A stretch of 64,000 bases of DNA from Candidatus Aramenus sp. CH1 (GCA_022678445.1 JALBWU010000009.1:33618-97617), one strand, 5' to 3'. Counted from the first letter of the stretch, positions 30,742 through 40,213 are shown. Numbers and translations are program-made. The notes: generated by a model from the letters alone, not told the origin.

Positions 30742-30762
30742 ATATTAATACTCTATTAATAT
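30742..30762. promoter_or_regulatory. Perfect dyad operator before the membrane Fe-S gene
   Basis: atattaata-ctc-tattaatat is a perfect 9-bp inverted repeat with a 3-bp spacer. It ends 3 bp before a TATA-like cttaaatatt (30766-30775), which itself is about 26 bp upstream of the ATG at 30796. This is the position of an activator site or a BRE-overlapping operator in archaeal promoters. Confidence 0.65.
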
Positions 30763-30795
30763 AGACTTAAATATTCCTAATTTACAATCCTATAT

Positions 30796-32718
30796 ATGGA
30801 GTTCCTCCAGGCAGTAATTCTGCTCTACATAGTTGGAGACATGATAGGTAACTTCGTGATCCTGTTTTACGTTCTACGTAAAGGAGTTGTTAATAGAAAG
30901 GCCGTGTTTTTCCTATCCTCCATACTCCTGTACATGGCGATGGAGGCCTCCGATATAGGTTATGTGCTATTCCTCCACGGCTCACTAATGGTGGAGCCAA
31001 TCTCCTTAATTGTAGCATCTATACCCATCCTACTCTCGGTCGTAGGAAAGGACAGGGTGGTAGCGTGGAGGGAGGACAAGACGTCTTCTATGACGCTAGC
31101 CCTTACCGTGTTAATAGACGAGTTGTCCATGGGCTACGCTTACTCTCTAGCCTTTGGGCCTAGAGCTGATTTCCTCATAGCCTCAGTGAGTAATCCAGCG
31201 TTTGGTGCCATGATGCTGGCAGACGCCGTATTTTTCCTCTTACTTTCGAAGCCGAGAAACATTACAGAATTTAGCATGTTCACGTTTGCCTCGTCCATGG
31301 TATTCATGCCTAACGTTTTCTACACCCTTAGGATGGAGGCTCAGCTCATAGGCTCCATAGTATCATCGCTGTTCATGATAGTGAATATCGTAATGCTTTA
31401 CCTAATCCAGATCAGGAGAGCTTCTTTCAATGCGCAGCTATTGGCCATATCACTTTCAGGCTTCGATTTCCTCATGATGTTGGGGCTGTCAGAATTCTCA
31501 GTTAGCAACGACCTCACTCTCATTAGCATAGCCATGGTTGTTTCAATGTTCTGGTACTTTATCTTGACCTTCTACAAGTTCTCGGACCGGAGGGTAACTG
31601 GACTCAAGTACCCAATAGCCTTTATGACCTTAGCAAACTTGGCTGAGCTAGCAATGGGATTTGGGGAGAGCGTCTTGGGCTTTAACGTTACCAACGCGAT
31701 TTTCCATCCCTCTAAGATGATGTCGATGAATGGACATATGATGATGAGAAGTCCCTTCTCTAACCCATTCTGGTGGATTTTCCCAATGAACCCATACTCA
31801 ATGACAGTGATGACATTCAAGAACGCACTTACCTCCTCCCATAACTTGCTTTACGCCGACTTCTGGGGCTCTTACATGTTAATTATGATGACAACCATGG
31901 CTCCCTTTTACGTTATAATGATGGGGGCTGAGATGTCCTATCTCGTATACGAGAGATACAAAAGCCTTAAGAACAGGAGCCTTAAGTCGTGGACATTGGG
32001 TATTATAGCCGGAATACCACTCTTCGTCTGGCTTATCCCGTACTACACAAGTTTCTACGTGTTTGGGATGAGCGGAATGATATTCCCAGTGACGTTAGTC
32101 TCCTTCGCAGTATCTCTAGCAGCGGTGATCTTATCCTCTTCCCTGTTTGGGAAGAGGGCTTACTGCAACCTCGCGTGCATGTCTGCCCACATGTGGACTA
32201 ACGTGTTCTACGACCAGTTTAAGCCCAAGAAAGACCACAAGTTCTGGAACTACTTTAGGTGGGCCCCATTCTCGCTGATGATCCTTGCCATGGCTTATTG
32301 GGTGCTAATCGAGGTAGGGATCGCTAAACCTCCTAAGCTAGGTATGCTAAGCGTAAACCCCTTAGATCTGTTCGGCATGTTCACCTTAAATTACGTATGG
32401 TGGTTTATGTTCTTCCTAACGCCAGTATTTGGGGCTTACTCGTGCTCTAGGCAGGGTTGGTGTGGTTTCGGGACGTTTACCGGGATCTTTAATAAAGTCC
32501 TGTTTAAGGTAAAGGCGAAGGACGTCAGCGACTGCAAGGCATGCCAAAGTCTGTCGTGCGAGAAAGCATGCCCTCAGAAGATAGAGATAAGGAAGGACGT
32601 CCTCAATAAGGGGTACAGTAATAGGATTAGTTGCGTAGGGTGTGGGGATTGCGTGGAAGCTTGTCCATACAATAATCTCTACATCTTCGACGTAACGAGC
32701 TTATTTAAGACTAGGTAG
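30796..32718 (+). CDS. Polytopic membrane protein with two C-terminal 4Fe-4S sites
   Basis: 640 residues. About a dozen hydrophobic helices fill the first 560 residues; after them two ferredoxin motifs follow, a [14 protein letters not shown] type and [12 protein letters not shown] (Cys613/616/619/623). Cys-containing loops ([12 protein letters not shown] and [12 protein letters not shown]) resemble NapH-like quinol-linked electron carriers. The gene is a paralogue of the one at 46.1-48.0 kb in the fox-like block, sharing the general plan and the C-terminal motif order. It probably passes electrons between the membrane and cytoplasmic partners. It stands alone with its own promoter and dyad operator. 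Confidence 0.8.
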   Translation: MEFLQAVILLYIVGDMIGNFVILFYVLRKGVVNRKAVFFLSSILLYMAMEASDIGYVLFLHGSLMVEPISLIVASIPILLSVVGKDRVVAWREDKTSSMTLALTVLIDELSMGYAYSLAFGPRADFLIASVSNPAFGAMMLADAVFFLLLSKPRNITEFSMFTFASSMVFMPNVFYTLRMEAQLIGSIVSSLFMIVNIVMLYLIQIRRASFNAQLLAISLSGFDFLMMLGLSEFSVSNDLTLISIAMVVSMFWYFILTFYKFSDRRVTGLKYPIAFMTLANLAELAMGFGESVLGFNVTNAIFHPSKMMSMNGHMMMRSPFSNPFWWIFPMNPYSMTVMTFKNALTSSHNLLYADFWGSYMLIMMTTMAPFYVIMMGAEMSYLVYERYKSLKNRSLKSWTLGIIAGIPLFVWLIPYYTSFYVFGMSGMIFPVTLVSFAVSLAAVILSSSLFGKRAYCNLACMSAHMWTNVFYDQFKPKKDHKFWNYFRWAPFSLMILAMAYWVLIEVGIAKPPKLGMLSVNPLDLFGMFTLNYVWWFMFFLTPVFGAYSCSRQGWCGFGTFTGIFNKVLFKVKAKDVSDCKACQSLSCEKACPQKIEIRKDVLNKGYSNRISCVGCGDCVEACPYNNLYIFDVTSLFKTR

Positions 32719-32800
32719 GGATCAGCAGGAGCTTTTCTTCACCCTTCAGCCCTTGTAAGGCACATCATCTTTTTTTTATGCCAATAACTAATGTAACTAC

Positions 32801-33493
32801 ATGCCACAATATCAAATTTTAGGAGATGACCTCCAGTATTTGAAAGTTATGCTTGCTCCGGGCGAAGGTTTTTACGCTGACGCAGGACACATGGTGATTA
32901 AGTCCGACTCTGTTAGGCTACAGACAAAGCTAAGAGGAGGGATTTTATCCGGCATAAAGAGGGCTCTCACTGGGGGGTCTTTCTTTGTAACGGAGTTCTA
33001 TGGGCCAGGAGAAGTAGTCCTTTCAGGGGCGTTCCCAGGGAAGATATTCCCCGTACAGTTACAGGGAAGGGGAATACTTGCAGAGTCCCACTCCTTCCTT
33101 GGGGCAGAGACGTCAGTGGAGTACGAAGCGACTATGAGTAGACTCTCGGCAGGTATACTGGGAGGGGAAGGCATCTTCATGGCAAAATTTAGAGGTGTAG
33201 GGAACGTGTTCCTTCACGCCTACGGAGGGCTAATAGTGAAAGACCTAGCCCCTGGTGAGGCAATACAAGTGGAAGCCTCCCACTTGCTAGCGTTTGAGGA
33301 AGGGATGAATTATTCCGTCCAATTAGTAGGAGGACTTAGAACGATGCTATTTGGCGGCGAGGGCTTATTCTTCGTCACGATCTCCGGGCCAGGGAGAGTG
33401 TGGATACACACCCTAACTGCCGAGCAATTGGCGAGCTCCCTTATTCCCTTCCTTCCTTCTGGGCAACAGGGAGGAATAGGACTGGGAATTTGA
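32801..33493 (+). CDS. AIM24/TIGR00266 family protein
   Basis: 230 residues, rich in Gly and beta strands, with the repeated pattern GEGFYADAGHMV ... GGSFFVTEFYGPGEV ... GGEGIFMAKFRGVGNVFLHAYGG ... GGEGLFFVTISGPGRVWIHT that is characteristic of this double-stranded beta-helix family. Function is unknown in prokaryotes; the mitochondrial relative affects inner-membrane organisation. It is monocistronic. Confidence 0.88.
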   Translation: MPQYQILGDDLQYLKVMLAPGEGFYADAGHMVIKSDSVRLQTKLRGGILSGIKRALTGGSFFVTEFYGPGEVVLSGAFPGKIFPVQLQGRGILAESHSFLGAETSVEYEATMSRLSAGILGGEGIFMAKFRGVGNVFLHAYGGLIVKDLAPGEAIQVEASHLLAFEEGMNYSVQLVGGLRTMLFGGEGLFFVTISGPGRVWIHTLTAEQLASSLIPFLPSGQQGGIGLGI

Positions 33494-33565
33494 TTCATTT
33501 TTACTATGTTTTGTCCTTAATCTTTTTGTCTAAATATTTAAAGGAGTAAACGAAAAGATACTATT

Positions 33566-33943
33566 ATGAGCGAGGACAGCGAGTACATATATTTCGACCT
33601 AGAATCGGCGAGAAAGCTCCTACCGTGGCTCAAGAGCGAACTACAGACCTTAAAGCAATTAAGGTACTCCACGGAGATAGTGCTAGTTAATGGAAACAAA
33701 GAAGAACTGGAGAAATACGCAGCTAACATCGACAAGATCGTGAGGGAGATAACCGGGAAAGGCATTATACTTAGGAATCCGGATATTGGACTAGTAGATT
33801 TTCCTGCAGTAATAAATGGGAGGCCAGCGTACTTGTGCTGGAAAGTGGACGAGGACGACATAAGGTACTGGCACTACGTAGAAGAGGGGTTCAGAGGGAG
33901 AAAGGAAATCACGGGAAAGGAGGATATCCTTAGCTTCTTGTAA
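33566..33943 (+). CDS. DUF2203 family protein
   Basis: 125 residues. The C-terminal signature is clear: GLVDFPAVINGRPAYLCWKVDEDDIRYWHYVEEGFRGRKEI. The N-terminal half is a helix-turn-helix of charged residues. The function of the family is unknown. An aatatttaaagg TATA-like element at about 33533-33544 fits a leaderless start. Confidence 0.85.
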   Translation: MSEDSEYIYFDLESARKLLPWLKSELQTLKQLRYSTEIVLVNGNKEELEKYAANIDKIVREITGKGIILRNPDIGLVDFPAVINGRPAYLCWKVDEDDIRYWHYVEEGFRGRKEITGKEDILSFL

Positions 33944-33976
33944 ACAAATTTTAAGTCCATCTGCTTATTTAGCCAT

Positions 33977-36169
33977 ATGTCGAGGTACATAGGGAAGAGG
34001 ATCAAAAGGAAGGAGGATCCAAAGCTCATAACCGGACAAGGTAAATACGTAGACGACATAGATTTTCCCGGGACCTTATACCTCGCCATAGTTAGAAGCC
34101 CTGTAGCCCACGCCACACTAAAGAAGGTAAACGTCTCTGACGCCCTTAAGTTAAGCGGGGTTGTAGGCGTAATTACAGGCCTCAACTTGAGAGTCGAAAA
34201 CAGGCCTAGCAACTTCCCCATGGCTAAGACTGAACTACTATATGTGGGGCAACCGGTAGCCGCAGTTGTGGCGAAGGACAAGTACACTGCTTACGACGCG
34301 GCAGAGCTAATACAAGTAGACTACGATAGCCTACCCGCTGTGACCGACCCTGAGGAGGCACTTAAGGACGACGTGAAAGCAGTGGAAGGAAAAAGTAACG
34401 TTGCATACAGGAAGACCTATTCTTCTGGAAACCCGGAAAAGGCAATTTCAGAAGCTGACATCTCCTTTGAGGAGAAGCTTGTCATAAGCAGGGTTTACCC
34501 GGCGGCCATGGAACCAAGAGGAGTCCTCTCAGTATACCAACAGGGCTTCTTGACCGTTTACTTGTCAACTCAGTCTCCCCACTACACGAGGAGGTACTTG
34601 TTGGACGCCTTTGCTGACAAGGTAAAGGACATTAGGGTTATACAGCCAGATATTGGTGGTGCGTTTGGCTCTAAGCTCTTCCCCTACCCAGAAGACTACA
34701 TAACTGTCTACGCCAGCCTGCTTTACGAAAGACCGGTGAAGTGGATAGCTACAAGGAGTGAGGATATCAGACAGACCTACCATGCAAGAGGGCAAATACA
34801 CAAGGTGAAGGTGGGTGCCAAGAGAGACGGAACTTTGACGGGCATTGTTGATGACCTGATAATAGACCTAGGGGCAGCTTCCCATGGTACCTACTTGGCT
34901 GACATAACCGCGCAGATGCTCCCTGGCCCTTACTCCATTAGGGACATTAAGGTAGAGGTCTACGGCGTCTACACTAACAAGACTCCCCTTGACCAGTATA
35001 GGGGAGCAGGAAGGCCTGAGGCCACGTTCGTCATAGAGAGGATTATGTCCATACTCGCGGACGAGCTAAAGATGGACGAGATAGAGCTAAGGAGAAAGAA
35101 CTTAATTAAGAGCACTCCTTACGTCAATCCCTTCGGAGTTAAGTACGATAATGGAGATTACGCGTCCCTCTTGAACAAGGCAGAACAAGTCTACAGGGAA
35201 ATGGAGAGAAAGGCAGAGAAGTTGAGGAGCGAAGGAAGGAAAGTGGGAGTGGGCTTCTCCTTCTACCTAGAGATGAACAACTTCGGACCATGGGAGAGCG
35301 CATCTGTGAGGGTTAGGGGAGACGGTAGAGTTCTAGTAATAATTGGGGCTGCACCTCACGGTCAAGGTACGGCTACAGGAATTGCCCAGATAGTAGCGGA
35401 CGAGCTAGGAGTGGACATAGAAAACGTTGACGTGGTATGGGGAGACACGAGTACCATAGGCGAGGGCTACGGAACTTACGGTAGCAGGAGCCTAACGTTA
35501 GCAGGAAACGCTGCTCTACTGGCGTCAAGGAAAGTGAAGGAAAAGGCGATAAGACTAGCAGCCCAGTTCCTCAAGAGCGACCCACAGGAGCTGGAGTACA
35601 AGGACGGCAAGGTCGTCAACCCGAAGACAGGGAAGTCCATGACGCTAAAGGAAATAGCAGCAAAAAGCATGTCAGTTCTAGGAGGTGTGTGGAGGTATAA
35701 GGAAGAGCCCGGACTTGAGGGAACGGCGTACTTTGGGCTTGACAACTTAACGTATCCATATGGAAGCCACGTGGCCTTAGTAGAGGTAGACGACACGGGC
35801 TTCGTAAAGGTCCTAGACTACTACGCAATAGACGACATAGGGCTAGTAGTGAACCCAATGCTAGCAGAGGGTCAAGTAATGGGAGGAGTAATCCAGGGGT
35901 TTGGCGAGACAGTACTCGAAGAAGTAGTCCACGACAAGGAGGGAAACCTACTAACTGGTACATTTGGGGACTACATGATACCAACCGCAGTTGAGGCGTT
36001 CAACATAAAGTGGGAGTACATGGAGAAGGGCAAGTCAGACGCTCCGCTACCAACTAAGGGCATTGGAGAGGGGGCCACCATAGGTACACCTCCATCGGTG
36101 CTGAGGGCCATGGAAAAGGCGATAGGCAAGAGGCTCACCAAGTTGCCGACTTTACCATGGGATCTCTAA
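33977..36169 (+). CDS. Molybdenum hydroxylase large subunit (xanthine dehydrogenase family)
   Basis: 730 residues, molybdopterin-binding subunit of an aldehyde or CO-dehydrogenase-like enzyme. The N-terminal a/b hammerhead domain starts with GKRIKRKEDPKLITGQGKYVDD. The loop DQYRGAGRPE (about residue 339) is the aldehyde-oxidoreductase form and lacks the CoxL-type AYxCSFR loop of true CO dehydrogenase. The catalytic Glu is in GIGEGATIG at about 698. Sulfolobales glyceraldehyde oxidoreductase is a plausible identity. The medium (FAD) and small (2Fe-2S) subunits are not adjacent. Confidence 0.9.
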   Translation: MSRYIGKRIKRKEDPKLITGQGKYVDDIDFPGTLYLAIVRSPVAHATLKKVNVSDALKLSGVVGVITGLNLRVENRPSNFPMAKTELLYVGQPVAAVVAKDKYTAYDAAELIQVDYDSLPAVTDPEEALKDDVKAVEGKSNVAYRKTYSSGNPEKAISEADISFEEKLVISRVYPAAMEPRGVLSVYQQGFLTVYLSTQSPHYTRRYLLDAFADKVKDIRVIQPDIGGAFGSKLFPYPEDYITVYASLLYERPVKWIATRSEDIRQTYHARGQIHKVKVGAKRDGTLTGIVDDLIIDLGAASHGTYLADITAQMLPGPYSIRDIKVEVYGVYTNKTPLDQYRGAGRPEATFVIERIMSILADELKMDEIELRRKNLIKSTPYVNPFGVKYDNGDYASLLNKAEQVYREMERKAEKLRSEGRKVGVGFSFYLEMNNFGPWESASVRVRGDGRVLVIIGAAPHGQGTATGIAQIVADELGVDIENVDVVWGDTSTIGEGYGTYGSRSLTLAGNAALLASRKVKEKAIRLAAQFLKSDPQELEYKDGKVVNPKTGKSMTLKEIAAKSMSVLGGVWRYKEEPGLEGTAYFGLDNLTYPYGSHVALVEVDDTGFVKVLDYYAIDDIGLVVNPMLAEGQVMGGVIQGFGETVLEEVVHDKEGNLLTGTFGDYMIPTAVEAFNIKWEYMEKGKSDAPLPTKGIGEGATIGTPPSVLRAMEKAIGKRLTKLPTLPWDL

Positions 36170-36277
36170 CCCCTTTTTAGATTTTCTTGTTTTAAATTTC
36201 TTATATTTTTTTAATATAATAAAGTTTATACGAGTTTTTCTAGAAGATCTTTTAACTCTGTTAATGCAATTACACAT

Positions 36278-36682
36278 ATGCAAGTTATAGAGGAGTATAG
36301 CTCTCCGTTCTACAGACACATAATAGACTTACCTGCATCAGTTGTCAGAAGGCTATGGAAAAGAGGCGATGTCTTGATCCTAGACGTTAGAACGCCACAA
36401 GAATATGAAGACCACCACATACCTGGGGCTCTCCTTGTGCCCTTGGACTACCTAGAGGTATTAGCCAAATACCTTCCAGAAAAGGACGTTGCAGTGGTTT
36501 GCGAACACGGTAATAGGGCTAGGTTTGCTACCTACGGTATGCCACACGTGTATAAGAAGAAGGCAATATACATGCCTGGAGGCATTATGGCTTGGATGGG
36601 CATGGGATACGAAGTGGAGAGCGGAATGGACGAAAACGGCCTCAAGTGGCAGGAGTGGCTAGAAAAGGAGATGAACCAATAG
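36278..36682 (+). CDS. Rhodanese-domain protein
   Basis: 134 residues, one rhodanese domain. The active-site Cys75 is in a six-residue loop CEHGNRA, typical of single-domain sulfurtransferases, and the ILDVRTPQEYEDHHIPGA signature precedes it. It may handle persulfide sulfur in a sulfur-metabolising acidophile. A TATA-like gatcttttaact lies about 26 bp before the ATG. Confidence 0.9.
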   Translation: MQVIEEYSSPFYRHIIDLPASVVRRLWKRGDVLILDVRTPQEYEDHHIPGALLVPLDYLEVLAKYLPEKDVAVVCEHGNRARFATYGMPHVYKKKAIYMPGGIMAWMGMGYEVESGMDENGLKWQEWLEKEMNQ

Positions 36683-36741
36683 ACATCTGTCTATAGGCTC
36701 AACATGCAATTATTTTTAAAGCATGACTACAAATTGTACTT

Positions 36742-36816
36742 ATGATATACATGTACCACATGATAGAATACATGGATCTAGAAGACTACATGGTGCTCAG
36801 CGCTCTAGAACTCTGA
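36742..36816 (+). CDS. Candidate 24-residue Met-rich small protein
   Basis: An ATG at 36742 opens MIYMYHMIEYMDLEDYMVLSA and ends at a TGA after 24 codons; five of the first 17 residues are Met. A good TATA-like tatttttaaag is centred about 26 bp upstream, the spacing of a leaderless gene. The 3' end overlaps the convergent methyltransferase gene by 20 bp. Too short to classify; it could be a chance ORF behind an RNA promoter. Confidence 0.35.
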   Translation: MIYMYHMIEYMDLEDYMVLSALEL

Positions 36817-37330
36817 GCTGTTTTTTAAGTATAGACACGGTAAAGTAATCGTTTCCGCAGTAAGTCCCTATTTTCTCTTCCCTTTTCATTACGATTACCT
36901 TGTCGACGCGCATTGGAGGGTACTCTGTAGATATTAACACGTTTTCTCTCCCTAGGACTATGGGGATCTTGTGGAAAGCGGAACACCACGAGAAAGACGT
37001 AACCCCGGGGACGACCTCGTAGGGTTCCAAGAACTCGGCCAGCCTATAAAAAGAGCTGTAGAAGGCCGGGTCACCTAAGGTTACGTAGGCTACTTTATCG
37101 TAACTTGAGATCTGTTCTGTCAGCTTTTTATACTCCTCTCTATTCCTCCTTATTGGCAAGTTGAAGAGAATCACTTCCTTGTCCTTTAAGTAGTCCTTAA
37201 CTGCGTTATAGGTGAGCATGCGAGACGTATATGGTACTACAACCACGTCCGATTCCCTTATTACCTTTAGGGCCTTCAGCGTTAGGAGCTCAGGATCCCC
37301 TGGACCCACGCCTATTCCGTAAAGTCTCAT
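36797..37330 (-). CDS. Corrin-pathway SAM methyltransferase, CbiL-like, short
   Basis: 177 residues of the tetrapyrrole methylase family: the P-loop-like GVGPGDPELLTLKAL start, VTLGDPAFYSSF, and VVPGVTSFSWCSAFHKIPI. The pattern of the GDP and PGVTSF loops is closest to precorrin-2 C20-methyltransferase (CbiL/CobI). It is about 40 residues shorter than usual, mainly in the C-terminal domain, so activity is uncertain. It overlaps the upstream cbiF-like gene by 4 bp, and its first 22 codons are DNA-identical to those of that gene. Confidence 0.7.
   Translation of the reverse strand: MRLYGIGVGPGDPELLTLKALKVIRESDVVVVPYTSRMLTYNAVKDYLKDKEVILFNLPIRRNREEYKKLTEQISSYDKVAYVTLGDPAFYSSFYRLAEFLEPYEVVPGVTSFSWCSAFHKIPIVLGRENVLISTEYPPMRVDKVIVMKREEKIGTYCGNDYFTVSILKKQLRVLER
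37245..37309. repeat. 65-bp direct repeat, copy 1 (partner at 37982-38046)
   Basis: The 5' coding ends of the two methyltransferase genes are identical over 65 bp, from acgtccgattccc to ctggacccac, including synonymous positions; the flanks diverge at once. This encodes the shared GPGDPELLTLKALKVIRESD peptide. Confidence 0.9.
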
Positions 37331-38067
37331 TGCTTTGCTCTCCTATAAGAGTGGGTAAAGGAACCAGAATAAAGGTTGCTGCGCCTTTCCTCCCTTTTCA
37401 GACACTGGCTCACTATTATTATGGCAGTCTTGTAGATCTTGTTCCTCTTCACCAGCTCGTCCAGTTCCTTTAACTCCCCAGTTAACACCTTCTGGTCTGG
37501 CCAGCCAGCGTGGTACACGACCGCCACCGGGAAGTCCTCAGGGAACACCGAGAGCAGTTGTTCCTTGACCTTGTCTATTAAATGAATAGAGAGGAATATT
37601 ACGATGGAGGCGTTTTTGTCGAGTACCATCTTCCTCTCGTAGTCTGTCCTATAAGGCAGTCTGGTTATTATCACGCTCTGGGGACCTTGAGGGCAGGTAA
37701 GTTCCAGCTTAAGTAACGAGGCAGAGAGCTGGAAGGAGCTAACCCCCGGGATTACCTCCACCTCGAGTCCCTCTTTCTCTAGGAGAAATACCTGCTCACT
37801 GATGGCGCCGTAGATTGACGGATCGCCGTCGTGGACTATCGAGACCTTCCTTCCCTCCCTTGCCTCTTTAACGGCTTGTCCTACTATTTCCTCAGTTTCC
37901 ATTGAGGAAGTATCAAAAGTCCTCTTTCCATGAAATAACTTCACAATCTCAGGGCTTACTAACGAACCGGTGTAAAAAATTACGTCCGATTCCCTTATTA
38001 CCTTTAGGGCCTTCAGCGTTAGGAGCTCAGGATCCCCTGGACCCACTCCCACTATGTAAACTTTCAA
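37327..38067 (-). CDS. cbiF: Precorrin-4/cobalt-precorrin-4 C11-methyltransferase
   Basis: 246 residues with the full tetrapyrrole methylase set: GVGPGDPELLTLKALKVI, VIFYTGSLVSPEI, HDGDPSIYGAISEQ, VIPGVSSFQLSASLLKLELT and the CbiF/CobM-typical LTCPQGPQSVIITRL. It methylates C11 of the corrin precursor in vitamin B12 synthesis. An ATGA overlap with the next gene indicates an operon. The C-terminal tail (RRSNLYSGSFTHSYRRAKQ) is basic. Confidence 0.88.
   Translation of the reverse strand: MKVYIVGVGPGDPELLTLKALKVIRESDVIFYTGSLVSPEIVKLFHGKRTFDTSSMETEEIVGQAVKEAREGRKVSIVHDGDPSIYGAISEQVFLLEKEGLEVEVIPGVSSFQLSASLLKLELTCPQGPQSVIITRLPYRTDYERKMVLDKNASIVIFLSIHLIDKVKEQLLSVFPEDFPVAVVYHAGWPDQKVLTGELKELDELVKRNKIYKTAIIIVSQCLKREERRSNLYSGSFTHSYRRAKQ
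37982..38046. repeat. 65-bp direct repeat, copy 2
   Basis: Second copy of the repeat at 37245-37309, in the 5' end of the cbiF-like gene. Protein similarity outside this block is low, so the identity is likely recent gene conversion and not retained ancestry. Confidence 0.9.
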
Positions 38068-38068
38068 G

Positions 38069-38869
38069 TCACTCCCCTTTCTTGTAATTTGAGATGCCAG
38101 CCGCGATAGCTGTGGAAATCGTGGGATATATTTCTTGTCCTGCTGGTACGACGATTATCAGTCCGCCCTTTTGGGAGATGTCAGATAGGGTCTCCAGGAA
38201 CCTAATCTGAAGGGCAATTGGATTGTCCTTATAGGACTTGGAGGCGTCAGCCAATATAGAGGCTGCTTGTCTTTCTCCCTCGCTTAGGATCACCTTTGCC
38301 TTTCTTAGCCTGTCTGCTGCAGCGTACTGCGCCATGGCAGTGCTCAAATCCGCGGGTAGCTTTACGTCCCTTACTGTTACCGCAGTTACCTTCACTCCCC
38401 ACCCCTCAGTGTAATTATCTAGTATCTCCTGCAACTTCTTGTTGATTGCATCCCTCTCGCTAAGTACTTCGTCAAGGAGCATCTGACCTATTATGTCCCT
38501 AAGGGATGTTTGGGCTATGTTGATCACTGCGGTGTTGTAGTTGGAGATGTTAGCCACTGCCTTTATCGGGTCTACGACCTTGTAGTACACCACCGCGTCT
38601 ATGGAGACAGTTACGTTGTCCTTGGTTATCACTGTTTGCGGAGGTATGTCGACGTTATTGATCCTCAAGTCAACTATTACCGGTCTGTCGACGAATGGAA
38701 TTAGGAATATTATTCCTGGACCCTTAACTCCCAGTACCCTACCTAACCTTAACACAACTGCCCTTTGCCATTCCTTCACGATCCTGAACGATAGCCCTAC
38801 GAAGACGAGAATTATTATTAATAGAAACACTAGCCCTACTATTAGACCTACATCTGGACCGCTTGCCAT
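38069..38869 (-). CDS. SPFH/stomatin-like membrane protein (slipin)
   Basis: 266 residues: one N-terminal TM helix (VGLIVGLVFLLIIILVFVGL), then the stomatin core REWQRAVVLRLGRVLGVKGPG and FVDRPVIVDLRINNVDIPPQ, then a coiled coil rich in Ala/Glu. It scaffolds membrane domains and usually partners with an NfeD protein and sometimes a membrane protease. The NfeD gene is at 40214 on the other strand. Its start is 1 bp from the cbiF stop region. Confidence 0.92.
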   Translation of the reverse strand: MASGPDVGLIVGLVFLLIIILVFVGLSFRIVKEWQRAVVLRLGRVLGVKGPGIIFLIPFVDRPVIVDLRINNVDIPPQTVITKDNVTVSIDAVVYYKVVDPIKAVANISNYNTAVINIAQTSLRDIIGQMLLDEVLSERDAINKKLQEILDNYTEGWGVKVTAVTVRDVKLPADLSTAMAQYAAADRLRKAKVILSEGERQAASILADASKSYKDNPIALQIRFLETLSDISQKGGLIIVVPAGQEIYPTISTAIAAGISNYKKGE

Positions 38870-38892
38870 AGATGTAACTTGCGTTTGTAGAA

Positions 38893-40179
38893 TTAAAACT
38901 TATATTTAACAAGGATTGCAGATATTAAAACTCCTGCAAGGAAGGCGGAAATATATTCAATTAATGTTAGGTTTACTTCAGATTGAGGGGCCTTGTACTC
39001 CACGCGGGTAAAGTCTGAGGAAAGCGCCTTCTTGAAGTTGTAGTTTCTGAGGAAGTTCAGCAAGTTCTCAAAGCCGGAGACCAGTTTTGAGACGGCTTGG
39101 TTAAGGGCTGGGGATATGGAAGAGGAAACGTAGTAGTTAGGGGCTAGACTGAAGTTGCCTGGATAGTAAACCGAGTACACGTCTGCAGAGGCGTTAGGAA
39201 ACACAACAGAACCCGTCCCATTGGTCACATTTTCAAAGCCCACCTTGAAACCCGTAATGGTTGGATACAGCACTTCAACAACTTGGCCAGGAAGAGGCAT
39301 ATCGTTAATGCTCAGCTTAACTATGAGCGTCTTGTTCAGTTGCGTTACAGATATGCTTGGAGGGATAGGCCACAGCACTGAGGGAGAGTTGTACCCTGGG
39401 CTTAGGACGGCGAACGGGTGGAATATGTTGTCCAAGTTGCCGGATACGGCGAGGCCGTAAGCGCTCTCGGCTGTGTCCAGACCTACGCTTAACGCGTCTG
39501 GTACTACTTGTAACCCAGAGGAGGACTTGTAGTAAAGGTTTTCCGTGATTTCCCCGCTAATTTGAACAACGCTACCTCCCCCAGGCCCTCCCCAAACAAG
39601 TTCCAAGTCGTTAGGTAGCCCAATTTTGCTCAATCCACCCATTACAAAGTAGCCCGAATAGGGAAGGGAAAGGTAGATCTTTTCCTTGCCGTTAACGCTG
39701 TAACCGAAATCCAGGCTCCTGTTTAACGTCATAAATAAAGTCAAATTAAAGGGAGTCTTTACAGGAAACGTAGGTCCTTGATAGCAGATCACGCCAAGTC
39801 CTTGGAAAGTCGTTGTGTTCCTAACCCCAACAAAGGGACCAGTAAGGTTCCAGAAGTTGACTACCATTGTTACCAGAAAATACGTCGAGTTGACTTGGTG
39901 AATTAAGGCAACGTCTTGTGCCCAAAAGCTACCGTTCAGCATTGCGTTGAGCTGTAGGGATGCGTTCCCGGAGGCGAAAAACTGTCCATTGGGTAAATAG
40001 GAGGGACCGATGGTGAGGTTGCGGACGTAAGCAACTCCCTCCACCAAGGAGGAAGTTACCTTATAGGTCAATGGGAAGAAGGTCATCCCAGTGGGATAGG
40101 AGGCCGAGGCTTGTGAGTGAAAGGCGGGCAATGCGATCACTGGCAATATTAAGAGAATTATAAGCAATACTTGTTTCAT
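38893..40179 (-). CDS. Thermopsin-like secreted protein (A5 family)
   Basis: 428 residues with a signal peptide (QVLLIILLILPVIALPAF) and a C-terminal TM helix (YISAFLAGVLISAILV) ending in VKYKF. The body has many sequons and the thermopsin-type blocks NAMLNGSFWAQDVALIHQV and DLELVWGGPGGGSVVQISG. Thermopsins are acid proteases secreted by Sulfolobus; the catalytic residues are not well defined, so activity is unproven. The C-terminal anchor suggests it stays on the cell surface. Confidence 0.82.
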   Translation of the reverse strand: MKQVLLIILLILPVIALPAFHSQASASYPTGMTFFPLTYKVTSSLVEGVAYVRNLTIGPSYLPNGQFFASGNASLQLNAMLNGSFWAQDVALIHQVNSTYFLVTMVVNFWNLTGPFVGVRNTTTFQGLGVICYQGPTFPVKTPFNLTLFMTLNRSLDFGYSVNGKEKIYLSLPYSGYFVMGGLSKIGLPNDLELVWGGPGGGSVVQISGEITENLYYKSSSGLQVVPDALSVGLDTAESAYGLAVSGNLDNIFHPFAVLSPGYNSPSVLWPIPPSISVTQLNKTLIVKLSINDMPLPGQVVEVLYPTITGFKVGFENVTNGTGSVVFPNASADVYSVYYPGNFSLAPNYYVSSSISPALNQAVSKLVSGFENLLNFLRNYNFKKALSSDFTRVEYKAPQSEVNLTLIEYISAFLAGVLISAILVKYKF

Positions 40180-40213
40180 AAACTATTTAATACACTATAA
40201 CAAATAAAAATTT

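Noticed and set aside
33977..36169. True CO dehydrogenase (CoxL)
   Set aside because: The active-site loop is QYRGAGRPE and not the AYxCSFR type, and no CoxM/CoxS genes are adjacent.
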